Assembly (NCBI RefSeq): GCF_001185345.1 | Contig: NZ_KQ236744.1 | Span: 444,154-483,929, forward strand | Length of the DNA: 39,776 nt | Direction: 5' to 3' | Source: Dorea sp. D27 | Lineage (GTDB): Bacteria > Bacillota > Clostridia > Lachnospirales > Lachnospiraceae | Shown here: in pieces, positions 16,575-24,785 of the stretch | Position numbering within the stretch: position 1 is the first letter of the stretch | Layout: each line of letters starts with the position of its first letter | The notes under the pieces: model-generated | Seen by the model: the letters and a program-made list of their open reading frames with translations, nothing else | Database searches by the model: none | What the model was told of the DNA's origin: nothing | Translations under genes and position numbers: made by a program

Positions 16575-18068
16575 ATGATAAAAAGGAAAGAGTATAAGTT
16601 CTGGTTTTGTACCGGATCTCAGGATTTATATGGGAAGGAATGCCTGACGCACGTTGCAGAACATTCCGGCAAAATAGTAGATGCGCTGAATGCCTCCGGC
16701 AATCTCCCGTACGAGGTTGTCTGGAAACCGACGCTGATCACGAACGAGCTGATCAGAAAGACATTCAACGAGGCCAACAACGATGAGGCATGTGCGGGCG
16801 TCATCACATGGATGCATACGTTTTCCCCGGCCAAGTCATGGATTCTCGGCCTGCAGGAGTACAGAAAACCGCTGCTGCATCTGCACACGCAGTTTAATGA
16901 GGAGATACCATACGATACGATTGACATGGATTTCATGAACGAGAACCAGGCGGCCCACGGCGACCGGGAATACGGCCATATTTTCAGCCGTCTTAAAATG
17001 GAGCGGAAGGTAGTGGTCGGATTCTGGGCAGATTCAGATGTCCAGAAGAAAATAGGTTCCTGGATGCGCACGGCAGTGGGGGTCATCGAAAGCAGTCATG
17101 TGCGTGTCATGCGCATTGCCGATAATATGCGTAATGTGGCAGTAACCGAAGGCGATAAGGTAGAGGCACAGATCAAATTCGGATGGGAAGTGGACGCATA
17201 TCCGGTCAATGAGATAGCCGAAGCGGTTGCGGCAGTACCAAGAGGAGATATCGATACGCTCGTTGAAGAATATTACGACAGATATGAAATACTGCTGGAA
17301 GGCCGTGATGAGAAGGAGTTCCGTGAGCATACAGCTGTCCAGGCCGGAATAGAAATCGGGTTTGAGCGGTTTCTGGAGGAGAAGAACTATCAGGCGGTCG
17401 TCACGCATTTCGGGGACCTGGGTTCGTTAAAACAGCTTCCCGGACTTGCTATCCAGAGGCTCATGGAAAAGGGATATGGATTTGGCGGAGAGGGAGACTG
17501 GAAGACGGCGGCTATGGTCCGCATCATGAAGATTATGACACAGGGGATGAAGGGAGCGAAAGGAACGTCCTTCATGGAAGATTATACATACAATCTCGTT
17601 CCGGGTAAAGAGGGAATCCTCCAGGCCCATATGCTGGAAGTGTGCCCGTCGATTGCAGAAGGGCCGGTCGGCATTAAATGCCGTCCGCTCAGCATGGGTG
17701 ACAGGGAAGACCCGGCACGTCTTGTATTTACGGCAAAAGAAGGCGCCGCGGTGGCGACATCGCTCATTGACCTGGGTGACCGGTTCCGGCTTATCATCAA
17801 CGATGTAAACTGTAAGCAGACAGAAAAGCCGATGCCGAAGCTTCCGGTTGCCACTGCATTCTGGACGCCAGAGCCGAATCTTCGGACCGGCGCCGAAGCA
17901 TGGATCCTGGCGGGAGGCGCGCACCACACGGCATTCTCATATGACGTGAGTGCAGAACAGATGGGTGACTGGGCGGAAGCCATGGGAATCGAGGCGGTGT
18001 ATATTGACAAAGACACTACGATCCGGCAGTTTAAGAACGAACTCAAGTGGAACGCTGCCGCTTTTTAA
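16575..18068 (+). CDS. araA: L-arabinose isomerase
   Basis: A 497-residue cytosolic enzyme turning L-arabinose into L-ribulose; the length is normal for the family. Expected Mn2+ ligands are present: E306 in GEGDWK, E335 in SFMEDYTY, H352 in AHMLEV and H450 in GGAHHT. TTG 16557 is in frame, but AGGAGA at 16561-16566 supports ATG 16575. It is the last gene of the arabinose operon that starts at 10152. The epimerase araD, needed to finish the classical route to xylulose 5-phosphate, is not in the window. Confidence 0.96.
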   Translation: MIKRKEYKFWFCTGSQDLYGKECLTHVAEHSGKIVDALNASGNLPYEVVWKPTLITNELIRKTFNEANNDEACAGVITWMHTFSPAKSWILGLQEYRKPLLHLHTQFNEEIPYDTIDMDFMNENQAAHGDREYGHIFSRLKMERKVVVGFWADSDVQKKIGSWMRTAVGVIESSHVRVMRIADNMRNVAVTEGDKVEAQIKFGWEVDAYPVNEIAEAVAAVPRGDIDTLVEEYYDRYEILLEGRDEKEFREHTAVQAGIEIGFERFLEEKNYQAVVTHFGDLGSLKQLPGLAIQRLMEKGYGFGGEGDWKTAAMVRIMKIMTQGMKGAKGTSFMEDYTYNLVPGKEGILQAHMLEVCPSIAEGPVGIKCRPLSMGDREDPARLVFTAKEGAAVATSLIDLGDRFRLIINDVNCKQTEKPMPKLPVATAFWTPEPNLRTGAEAWILAGGAHHTAFSYDVSAEQMGDWAEAMGIEAVYIDKDTTIRQFKNELKWNAAAF

Positions 18069-18105
18069 TCTCCCTGTTGCACTTCGGACGAGGCTGTGCT
18101 ACAAT

Positions 18106-18918
18106 TCAGATACCCCAATTTTTCGGGGTATCTGATTTACGTATTGTGGATCCCGCATTGGGATATTCTATATGCACCTCTTTCATTTCGAGAAGCCGTT
18201 CCGTTTTTTTATCAAAGGAGGCATCACAGATAAGGGTCTGTATCGGGGCCCATGTTTCTACAAGAAAGATTCCGTTTGAGTTAAATTTCGTGTGGTCAGC
18301 AAGCAGAAAATTGTGGGCCGAATTGTGCAGTATGGTTCTTTTCACATCGATTCCGGTTGTAGCATTGTCAAAAAAGCCGCCGGCGGAGAACCCGCCGCAG
18401 GAGATGAAGGCCGCGTCTACAAATATCTGCCGGGCCGTATTGACTGTTGCCACAGAGTCGAGCGTGACGCCGTCGGTATGCGAGAGATAGCCGCCCATGA
18501 TGAACAAGGTGACATTCTGATAGTCCTTCAGATAGCCCAGGATAGCCGTACTGGCTGTGTAGACGGTCAGGGAATGCGTCCGGGGGAGCAGCTTGAGCAG
18601 CTCGAGCACGGTCGTGCTCGCGTCCAGGAACACGGAGGACGATTCCAGAAGGTGGGGCAGCGCAAGCCGGGCAATCATCTGTTTATACTCCGTACCGTTC
18701 ATGGAACGATAATAAAAAGAAAGCTCTGCCTTACTGTTGTCAGCTATGAGAGCTTTCCCGTATTTCCGAGAGACAAGTCCGTTCTGTTCCAGCTTGTCCA
18801 CATATCTGCGCACCGTAACCGGTGATATGTTGAAATAATGGGCAATATGGTTGATAGATACCTCGCTGTGTTTCTTAATATAATCATATATGAGCGACTG
18901 CCTGGATGCCGACTTCAT
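18106..18918 (-). CDS. DeoR-family transcriptional regulator
   Basis: A 270-residue regulator. The N-terminal DeoR-type helix-turn-helix (about 1-57) has NHIAHYFNISPVTVRRYVDKLE; the more common Asp after RR is Tyr here. The C-terminal sugar-phosphate sensing domain contains FLDASTTVLELL. These proteins usually repress sugar operons until a phosphorylated intermediate binds. Upstream in-frame codons exist, but the start at 18918 has a G6-rich ribosome binding site (18926-18931). It has its own consensus promoter and lies near the head of the polyol operon at 19610, its likely target (inference). Confidence 0.9.
   Translation of the reverse strand: MKSASRQSLIYDYIKKHSEVSINHIAHYFNISPVTVRRYVDKLEQNGLVSRKYGKALIADNSKAELSFYYRSMNGTEYKQMIARLALPHLLESSSVFLDASTTVLELLKLLPRTHSLTVYTASTAILGYLKDYQNVTLFIMGGYLSHTDGVTLDSVATVNTARQIFVDAAFISCGGFSAGGFFDNATTGIDVKRTILHNSAHNFLLADHTKFNSNGIFLVETWAPIQTLICDASFDKKTERLLEMKEVHIEYPNAGSTIRKSDTPKNWGI
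18107..18134. terminator. Hairpin between convergent araA and deoR-type gene
   Basis: CAGATACCCC (18107-18116) pairs perfectly with GGGGTATCTG (18125-18134) around an eight-base loop. It sits 38 bases past the araA stop and also contains the last codons and stop of the minus-strand regulator. A bidirectional terminator is likely, although neither side has a long T run. Confidence 0.6.
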
Positions 18919-18944
18919 TGAGAATCCCCCCTTTTTGCAAATCT

Positions 18945-18980
18945 TATAATGATTATAGATAGCGCGATTAGGGATGTCAA
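18945..18980 (-). promoter_or_regulatory. Consensus sigma-A promoter of the DeoR-type gene, with -10 inside a palindrome
   Basis: On the minus strand, TTGACA (18980-18975), a 17-bp spacer and TATAAT (18957-18952) match the consensus at all twelve positions. The -10 is half of a 13-bp palindrome, ATTATA-c-TATAAT type, at 18945-18957, so a regulator binding there would block polymerase. It lies between the XRE gene stop and the DeoR gene start. Confidence 0.8.
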
Positions 18981-18997
18981 GAAAGCATTTCTGCACG

Positions 18998-19333
18998 TTA
19001 GCGTTCGGAGCTATGCAGGTATTCGTCTATAATTATGTGTATGATCGCCCGGGTTCTTGGGCCTAGTTTCCTGTATTTTTCAATTACGGCCTGTTCATCA
19101 GAATTCAGGGCATGCTCTGACACGGGCTCGATTTTATGGGTGATAGAAGTATAGCCGGCAAGATAGTCGATAGAAGTTTCAAAATAATCAGCCATATTTT
19201 TTAATGTCTCCAGATTCGGTTCCGCAATTCCTTTTTCATACTTATATATAGACTGCTGGCTTGTATGCAGCAGGTCTGCCAGCTGCTGCTGGCTCAATCC
19301 TCTTTGTATTCTGAGTTTTTTTAGATTATCCAT
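18998..19333 (-). CDS. XRE-family helix-turn-helix regulator
   Basis: A 111-residue DNA-binding protein. The Cro/CI-type helix-turn-helix covers about residues 1-58 (RGLSQQQLADLLHTSQQSIYKYE). A short C-terminal helix region follows with no recognisable effector domain. GTG 19342 is possible, but AAGGA around 19344-19348 is better spaced for ATG 19333. It lies upstream of the DeoR-type gene on the same strand and diverges from the polyol operon. Its target is unknown; autoregulation is suggested by the dyad at its promoter. Confidence 0.88.
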   Translation of the reverse strand: MDNLKKLRIQRGLSQQQLADLLHTSQQSIYKYEKGIAEPNLETLKNMADYFETSIDYLAGYTSITHKIEPVSEHALNSDEQAVIEKYRKLGPRTRAIIHIIIDEYLHSSER

Positions 19334-19355
19334 AGTATTCACATCCTTTTCTACT

Positions 19356-19378
19356 ATTTTACCAATAACTGGAAGTTA
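19356..19378 (-). promoter_or_regulatory. Extended -10 promoter and dyad for the XRE-type gene
   Basis: The minus strand reads TGGTAAAAT at 19364-19356, an extended -10 about 23 bases before the start codon. Directly upstream is a dyad with TAACT (19366-19370) and AGTTA (19374-19378) separated by three bases. Its position between -10 and -35 suits an autoregulatory operator. Confidence 0.5.
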
Positions 19379-19388
19379 AAAATAAATC

Positions 19389-19473
19389 TTTAAACGATTT
19401 AAATAAAAAACGGTATGAGATTTACCGGGAAAGTCAACAATGTGTTGCAATTTGGAACTATGTACAAATTGCA
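19389..19473 (+). promoter_or_regulatory. Operator-like dyads upstream of the polyol operon
   Basis: The 276-bp gap between the XRE gene start and ATG 19610 contains no gene. It has TTTAAA-CGA-TTTAAA (19389-19403), CGGTA-7-TACCG (19411-19427) and the strongest dyad, TGCAATTTG (19446-19454) with CAAATTGCA (19465-19473), perfect arms with a 10-bp spacer. A poor promoter candidate, TTGCAC then TATAGG with a 16-bp spacer, begins within the last arm near 19469. The DeoR, XRE or another regulator could bind here. Confidence 0.5.
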
Positions 19474-19609
19474 CAAAAGCAACTTGTAAATATAGGATAT
19501 CAGGTCAGAATGAACATTTTGTCTGTAGACAGCGAGCGTTTTGCTCCATAGAATGAAGAAAATCATTTACCGTATATCTGTTTCGTGTGAAGAAAAGGAG
19601 GCGATACAA

Positions 19610-20707
19610 ATGCAGTCTAAGATGAAAGCGCTCGTCACATACGGTGCCCATGACTATCGTTATGAAGAAGTGGACAGGCCGGCAGCCGGAGAAGGGGAGA
19701 TGATTATCAAGGTCGAGGGATGCGGTATCTGCGCGGGGGATTTGAAGGCATTTCATGGCGGCGGCGTATTCTGGGGGGACGAAGGCAGCGCTCCTTATCT
19801 GGAAGTTCCGGCCATCGGAGGCCACGAGTTTACAGGGCGCATTGTGGAGATAGGTCCCGGTACGGAGAAAAAGGAGACGTATGGAACGGCGGACAGCAGC
19901 TTCAAAGTCGGAGACCGGGTAGCGGTAGAGCAGATTGCGCCATGCGGGACATGCAGATACTGCAGAGAAGGCAGATACCACCTGTGTGTTCCACACAACG
20001 TATATGGATTTAAGTATTATCTGAACGGCGGTTTTGCAGAATATGCAAAGCTCACAAAAGAGTCCCTTGTCTATAAGATTCCGGAGGACATGCCTCTGGA
20101 GAAGGCACTGCTGATTGAGCCCTACGCATGTTCTATGCACGCTGTCGACCGGGCGGCACCGGGAAAGGATGACATCGTCGTCATCTCGGGAGCCGGCTGT
20201 CTGGGACTCGGTATGATTACCGCAGCGAGGAGGAGGAATCCGAAGCGTCTCATCGCGCTGGATCTGAATGAGGAGCGGCTGGAAAAGGCCAGGGAATTTG
20301 GATGTGATACGACAGTCAATCCTCTCCGGGAGAATCTGAAGGAGAAGATGATGGACATGACGGATGGATATGGCTGCGATGTATACATAGAGGCAACCGG
20401 GCACCCGTCCAGCGTGAAGCAGGGGCTGGATATTATATGCAAAGGCGGAAGGTTCATTGAGTTCAGCCTGTTCCTTGACCCGGTCACATGCGACTGGAGT
20501 GTCATCGGGGATGGCAAAGAGCTTGACATGTATGGGGTGAGCCTGAGCCACAGATGTTTCCCGGAGACGATAAATGGCCTGTACACGGGGGAACTTAAGT
20601 CAGACGGTGTCGTGTCACACAAGTTTGCCCTGGAAGAGTATGAGGCCGCTTTTGAACAGAGCGGAAACGGGAGCGGTTCTGTCAAAGTTGTGTTTACATT
20701 TGAATAA
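19610..20707 (+). CDS. Zinc-dependent medium-chain dehydrogenase, erythritol/L-threitol dehydrogenase-like
   Basis: A 365-residue alcohol dehydrogenase. Catalytic-zinc residues are C38, H72 and E73 (CGIC, GGHE). A structural-zinc lobe with CGTCRYCREGRYHLC follows around 110-125, then a Rossmann segment VVISGAGCLGLGM. The run DGYGCDVYIEATGHPSSVKQ is one I associate with proteins annotated as erythritol/L-threitol dehydrogenase, which oxidise tetritols to erythrulose; this is memory of the family, not a search. Upstream in-frame starts exist, but AAGGAGG before 19610 decides the start. It heads the polyol operon and is followed by an ABC binding protein, consistent with a polyol substrate. Confidence 0.88.
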   Translation: MQSKMKALVTYGAHDYRYEEVDRPAAGEGEMIIKVEGCGICAGDLKAFHGGGVFWGDEGSAPYLEVPAIGGHEFTGRIVEIGPGTEKKETYGTADSSFKVGDRVAVEQIAPCGTCRYCREGRYHLCVPHNVYGFKYYLNGGFAEYAKLTKESLVYKIPEDMPLEKALLIEPYACSMHAVDRAAPGKDDIVVISGAGCLGLGMITAARRRNPKRLIALDLNEERLEKAREFGCDTTVNPLRENLKEKMMDMTDGYGCDVYIEATGHPSSVKQGLDIICKGGRFIEFSLFLDPVTCDWSVIGDGKELDMYGVSLSHRCFPETINGLYTGELKSDGVVSHKFALEEYEAAFEQSGNGSGSVKVVFTFE

Positions 20708-20805
20708 TTCTGCAGGCATACATTCCGGGTGCGGGCTGAGGGCCCTCCTGCACAGCCGGGTGGAGCTGGCGGATTATTATAAATTATCAAGGAGGTAAAA
20801 AGTTT

Positions 20806-22170
20806 ATGAAAAAAAGAATAGTGGCACTTCTGATGGTATTGTGCATGTGTACGGGGCTTGCCGCCTGTGCAGGGAAGCAGGACGAAAAAAAGAGTGAAAA
20901 ATCGTCCGGAGATGAAATCGTAGTGTCCATCGCTACGCTGAACAACCCGATCGTATCAAACCTTGTCAAACTGGCACAGGAATACTATGACGAGAAGGGG
21001 GTCAAGCTGGATTTTGCGGTGCTCCCTGAAAATGACCTGCGTGAGAAAGCGACGCTGGAGGCATCTACAGGCGGAACGACTTACGACATCTATTTTACAG
21101 GTCCTTATGAAGCGAACTTCTGGATTACGTATGGGTGGGCAGAAAATCTTCAGCCATATCTCGACAAGATGACGGAGGAACAGAAGGAATCTCTGGATCT
21201 GGATGATATCTTCCCGAGTATGCTGGATTCCCTGTCGGACCCGGAGACGGGAGATGTCTACGCTCTTCCGTTCTTCGGCGAGGCAAGCTTCTTCATGTAC
21301 AATAAAGAGCTGCTCGATAATGCGGGCGTGACCATGCCGGAGAATCCTACATGGGATGACATCTACGATATCGCGGCGGCAGTCGACGACGAGGCGGCGG
21401 GAATCACAGGCATGACGATGCGCGGCGCTCCGGGATGGGGCATGAGCGGAGCCCCCTTCGTCACTATGATCAATGCCATGGGCGGAAAGTTCTACGATAT
21501 GGACTGGAATGCCACGGTAGAGACAGACGAACAGAGGGCGGCATGGGAGATGTATAAGAATATCCTCCGCGATGCAGGACAGGACGACATCATCACTTAC
21601 ACTTACAATGAATGCATCAGCCTGATGAATTCCGGCAAGTGCGGCATCTGGTATGATGCCACATCCAACGGACCTAACCTTGAGGCAGAGGATTCCCTTA
21701 TCAAAGGGAAAGTGGGATATGCGCCGGCACCATCAGGATGGCTCTGGAACTGGGGGATGAATATCAACCCGAATTCTGCCGATGAAAAGAAGCAGGCCGC
21801 ATTCGACTTCATGGTATGGGCATGTTCCAAAGATTATGTGAACCTGTCTCTCGAAAAAGACCCGAGCGGCGCGTCCACACCGTCAGGCGTGAGAGCATCT
21901 ACCTATGAGCTGGACGCGTACAAGGATCTGCCATATGCACAGCCGACGCTGGATGCACTTTCCGACCTCGATTTTAACAATCCATGTAAAGACGAGGTTC
22001 CTTATGTAGGTCTGCAGTACATTGCAATTCCAGAATTCCAGGAAGCCGGTGATAAGATGACGGAAGCTCTGGCTGCCTATGTGACGGACGAAATCACTCT
22101 GGATGAAGCGCTGGCCACAACGCAGAAGGCCTTTGAGCAGGCGGCGGAAGAAGGCGGATACAAGAAGTAG
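20806..22170 (+). CDS. ABC transporter substrate-binding lipoprotein, CUT1 (polyol/sugar type)
   Basis: A 454-residue extracellular solute-binding protein of family 1. It has a signal peptide with lipobox LAAC (Cys21) and a Lys/Glu-rich linker; the mature part has segments such as PFFGEASFFMYNKELLD and GVTMPENPTWDDI that are usual in sugar- and polyol-binding members. Ligand unknown; sorbitol, mannitol or a smaller polyol is plausible from the dehydrogenases nearby. AAGGAGG sits upstream of ATG 20806. It works with the permeases at 22311 and 23230 and probably the ATPase at 27411. Hairpins follow the gene (22180-22265). Confidence 0.93.
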   Translation: MKKRIVALLMVLCMCTGLAACAGKQDEKKSEKSSGDEIVVSIATLNNPIVSNLVKLAQEYYDEKGVKLDFAVLPENDLREKATLEASTGGTTYDIYFTGPYEANFWITYGWAENLQPYLDKMTEEQKESLDLDDIFPSMLDSLSDPETGDVYALPFFGEASFFMYNKELLDNAGVTMPENPTWDDIYDIAAAVDDEAAGITGMTMRGAPGWGMSGAPFVTMINAMGGKFYDMDWNATVETDEQRAAWEMYKNILRDAGQDDIITYTYNECISLMNSGKCGIWYDATSNGPNLEAEDSLIKGKVGYAPAPSGWLWNWGMNINPNSADEKKQAAFDFMVWACSKDYVNLSLEKDPSGASTPSGVRASTYELDAYKDLPYAQPTLDALSDLDFNNPCKDEVPYVGLQYIAIPEFQEAGDKMTEALAAYVTDEITLDEALATTQKAFEQAAEEGGYKK

Positions 22171-22179
22171 AGGCAGTAT

Positions 22180-22265
22180 CATAAAGGGCAGCTGCCATAT
22201 GCCGGAGGCGGCAGAGCAGCCGCCCTTTATGCTCCTTGACGGATTTCCGCCGCCCGCGGGCGGCG
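22180..22265 (+). terminator. Two hairpins after the binding-protein gene (partial terminator / mRNA stabiliser)
   Basis: CATAAAGGGC (22180-22189) pairs with GCCCTTTATG (22222-22231), with further pairing inside. Next comes a perfect 18-bp GC palindrome at 22248-22265 (CGCCGCCCGCGGGCGGCG). There is no U-run, so full termination is unlikely. The 140-bp gap holds no gene. Confidence 0.6.
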
Positions 22266-22310
22266 CGTACTGTATCCGTATGGATCTACAGCAGTCAAAT
22301 TAAGAATGGA

Positions 22311-23216
22311 ATGGAGCCTATGAGTAAAATAGCAAGAAACATGAAGAAAAAATATCCGGCGGAACGAAGCTTTGTAGTTCCTGCATGTGTAATTGTAGCT
22401 GTGGCCACGCAGGTGCCATTTATCCTGACGATCATTTTCTCGGCGCTGCAGTGGAACATCGTACGGCCCGACCAGGGAATTACTTTTTCCGGACTTGACA
22501 ACTTCAGCTACTATCTGGGGAACCCGGAATTCTATACTATCTGCCTTCAGACGATAGTAATGATTGGCGCGGCGCTGCTTTTATGCCTCATCTTCGGCTA
22601 CCTCATCGCACTCATGCTGGACTGTGACATACCGGGCAAGACGATTTCCAGGACACTGATCTTAAGTCCGTTTTTTATCATGACGACGACGACCGGCGTG
22701 CTCTGGAAGACAGTCATTCTGAATACTAATTTTGGATGGGTCGGTACGATAGCGGACTGGATGGGCATCAAGGCAGTCGATTTTGTGAGCTACTACGCAA
22801 GGCCACTGGTCGTATTTTTGTTTGTGTGGCAGTGGATGCCGTTTTTTGTGCTCGTCCTTCTGGGAGGTCTTCAGGGTATCCCGGGGGAAGTGCTGGAGAG
22901 GGCAAGCCTGGATGGATGCAGCTGGTTTGAGATGGTATTTAAGATTAAGCTGCCGATGATATTCAACCATATGCAGGTTGCGCTCATGCTCGGGCTGATC
23001 TTTCTGGTGAAAGAGTTCGGCCTTATACTGACGACTACGGGAGGGGGACCTGGGCAGAAGTCATATACGCTTACCTACTACATATATAAGACGCTGTTCA
23101 GCGGTTCTAACGTGGGGCGTGCCGCCGCCCTGTCCGTCATAACGGTCGTTGTGACGCTGACGGTCATCAATCTCATATTCCGGGCAATCAAGAAGCGCCG
23201 TGCGGCATACGAGTAA
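22311..23216 (+). CDS. Sugar/polyol ABC transporter permease (MalF type)
   Basis: A 301-residue membrane protein with six predicted membrane segments. The cytoplasmic EAA-like loop reads LERASLDGCSWFEM followed by KIKLP, the contact point for the ATPase. A frame is open from 22236, but the protein should start at ATG 22311 or ATG 22320 (three codons later); the ribosome binding sequence GGAATGGAG is imperfect for both, so the start is uncertain by nine bases. It pairs with the permease at 23230 (13-base gap). Confidence 0.92.
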   Translation: MEPMSKIARNMKKKYPAERSFVVPACVIVAVATQVPFILTIIFSALQWNIVRPDQGITFSGLDNFSYYLGNPEFYTICLQTIVMIGAALLLCLIFGYLIALMLDCDIPGKTISRTLILSPFFIMTTTTGVLWKTVILNTNFGWVGTIADWMGIKAVDFVSYYARPLVVFLFVWQWMPFFVLVLLGGLQGIPGEVLERASLDGCSWFEMVFKIKLPMIFNHMQVALMLGLIFLVKEFGLILTTTGGGPGQKSYTLTYYIYKTLFSGSNVGRAAALSVITVVVTLTVINLIFRAIKKRRAAYE

Positions 23217-23229
23217 GGGAGGGGACGAA

Positions 23230-24102
23230 ATGAAAAAAGCAGTGTTAAAACGGGATACTCGAAGTAAAAGAGCCGCGGCGAAAAAAGAAGTCAGGCGGTG
23301 GATAGCAGGTATTATCATACTGGCCTTTGCATTATTTTATTTCTTCCCGATCCTGTATATGATCCTAAGCGGTTTTAAGACAGAGGCCGATGCGGCCGTA
23401 CCTGCAATTCTGTTCCATCCGACACTCGTGACGTGGCAGAAAGTGCTCGCGGACGTCTCCATGATCAACTACCTGAAAAATACGATATTCCATGTACTGC
23501 TCGGAACGGGGATCTGTCTTGTAATCGGTATTCCTGCCACATATGCGCTCGTGTTCGCGAAGTTTAAGAAGGAAGGGCGCGGAGAGAGTCTGTACAATTG
23601 GTTTGTCACAACGATTCTCCTTCCCCCGGTGGCGGTCCTCATACCTCTTTATATCACGTTCAAGGAGCTGAATCTGAATCATACGAGGGGCGGGCTGCTG
23701 TTCCTGTACGTGGGTTTTCACCTTCCTCTCTGCATATGGCTGCTGTATTCGTTTTTCAAGGACGTGCCGGAGGAAGTGGTAGAAGCGGCCAGGATTGACG
23801 GCTGTACGAACAGGCAGCTGATTATGCGGATTATCATTCCGCTTACGAAGACGGGAATTATGACCGCGGGACTTCTTGTGGCGGTATTCATCTGGAATGA
23901 ATTCTTCCTTGGCTACAATCTGACGACAAATGCAACGGCAACGCTTCCGGTCTATATGGCAAGGTTCGGGCAGCAGCAGGGACAGTTTATCGCCCAGCTG
24001 TCGGCATCCGCCTCTATCTCTTGCATCCCGCCGATGATATTTGGCTGGATATCACAGAAGTCGCTGATCAAGGGGCTGACGGCAGGAGCGGTCAAAGGAT
24101 AG
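23230..24102 (+). CDS. Sugar/polyol ABC transporter permease (MalG type)
   Basis: A 290-residue permease with a Lys/Arg-rich cytoplasmic N-terminus and about six membrane segments. The EAA loop is VVEAARIDGCTNRQL followed by RIIIPLTKTG, a close fit to MalG-type proteins. GGGAGGGGAC before ATG 23230 fixes the start, although the frame is open from 23200. The last of the three adjacent transporter genes; the ATPase is encoded separately at 27411. Confidence 0.93.
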   Translation: MKKAVLKRDTRSKRAAAKKEVRRWIAGIIILAFALFYFFPILYMILSGFKTEADAAVPAILFHPTLVTWQKVLADVSMINYLKNTIFHVLLGTGICLVIGIPATYALVFAKFKKEGRGESLYNWFVTTILLPPVAVLIPLYITFKELNLNHTRGGLLFLYVGFHLPLCIWLLYSFFKDVPEEVVEAARIDGCTNRQLIMRIIIPLTKTGIMTAGLLVAVFIWNEFFLGYNLTTNATATLPVYMARFGQQQGQFIAQLSASASISCIPPMIFGWISQKSLIKGLTAGAVKG

Positions 24103-24136
24103 TAAAAATACAAAATGATGAGGAGATTACTTGAAT

Positions 24137-24772
24137 ATGGACAGAGAGTTAATACGGCAGGTGCTTACGGTCGCAAAGCGTCTGGATGAAAAGAACCTGG
24201 TCAACGCGTACGAAGGAAACATATCGGCAAAGAGCGGCGGCACCGTCTACATAACGCCCACCGGTAAGAACAAGGCGTTTCTGACGGAAGACATGATTGC
24301 CGCGGTTGATGAAAAGGGGGTACAGACAGGCGGAAGCTGCAAGCCCACATCAGAGCTCCCCATGCACCTCCAGGCATATGGGATAAGAGAAGATATCGGG
24401 GGAGTCGTACACTGCCATCCCACATTCCTGACCGCGCACGCCATATGCAACAGACCGGTGGTTACAAAGGGGTATCCTGAGATGATGGCTAACTTTAAGG
24501 TGTTCGAGGTAGCGCCATACGGGCGGCCTGGTACAGAAGACATACTAAAAGGCGCGATTCCGGTCTTAGCTCACAGCGACGTGGTGATCCTCGGAAACCA
24601 TGGTGTTCTGGCAGTCGGAAAGACGGTGGTAGACGCCATGAATAAAGTCGAGGCGGCAGAAGCCATAACAAAGGCGCTGTATTATGCCGAAGTACTTGGC
24701 AGGCCGCTAGACCTGAGTGTGGAAGAATGTGAACATTTCTATCGTATATATGACAGTAAATACAGCAGTTAG
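24137..24772 (+). CDS. Class II aldolase, L-fuculose-phosphate aldolase-like
   Basis: A 211-residue aldolase that should cleave a ketose 1-phosphate to DHAP and an aldehyde. Numbered from ATG 24137, the catalytic acid is E73 and the zinc ligands are H92, H94 and H155, the same positions as in E. coli FucA. This agreement supports ATG 24137 over TTG 24131. Glu at position 73 instead of the Asp seen in AraD argues against ribulose-5-phosphate 4-epimerase. Substrates could be L-fuculose 1-phosphate, D-ribulose 1-phosphate or L-xylulose 1-phosphate. With FucI at 25599 and RhaB-like kinases downstream it completes a ketose-1-phosphate route. Confidence 0.9.
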   Translation: MDRELIRQVLTVAKRLDEKNLVNAYEGNISAKSGGTVYITPTGKNKAFLTEDMIAAVDEKGVQTGGSCKPTSELPMHLQAYGIREDIGGVVHCHPTFLTAHAICNRPVVTKGYPEMMANFKVFEVAPYGRPGTEDILKGAIPVLAHSDVVILGNHGVLAVGKTVVDAMNKVEAAEAITKALYYAEVLGRPLDLSVEECEHFYRIYDSKYSS

Positions 24773-24785
24773 AGGGGTGGAAGGA

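Noticed and set aside
19505..20551. Long minus-strand open frame opposite the 19610 dehydrogenase
   Set aside because: Composition is that of an antisense shadow (His/Cys/Arg-rich), no family match and no start site; the plus-strand frame has clear zinc-dehydrogenase motifs.
24137..24772. AraD (L-ribulose-5-phosphate 4-epimerase) to complete the arabinose operon
   Set aside because: The catalytic position is Glu73, as in FucA, not the Asp of AraD; the gene is also in the polyol operon, not the arabinose one. The same applies to 35543 (Glu75).
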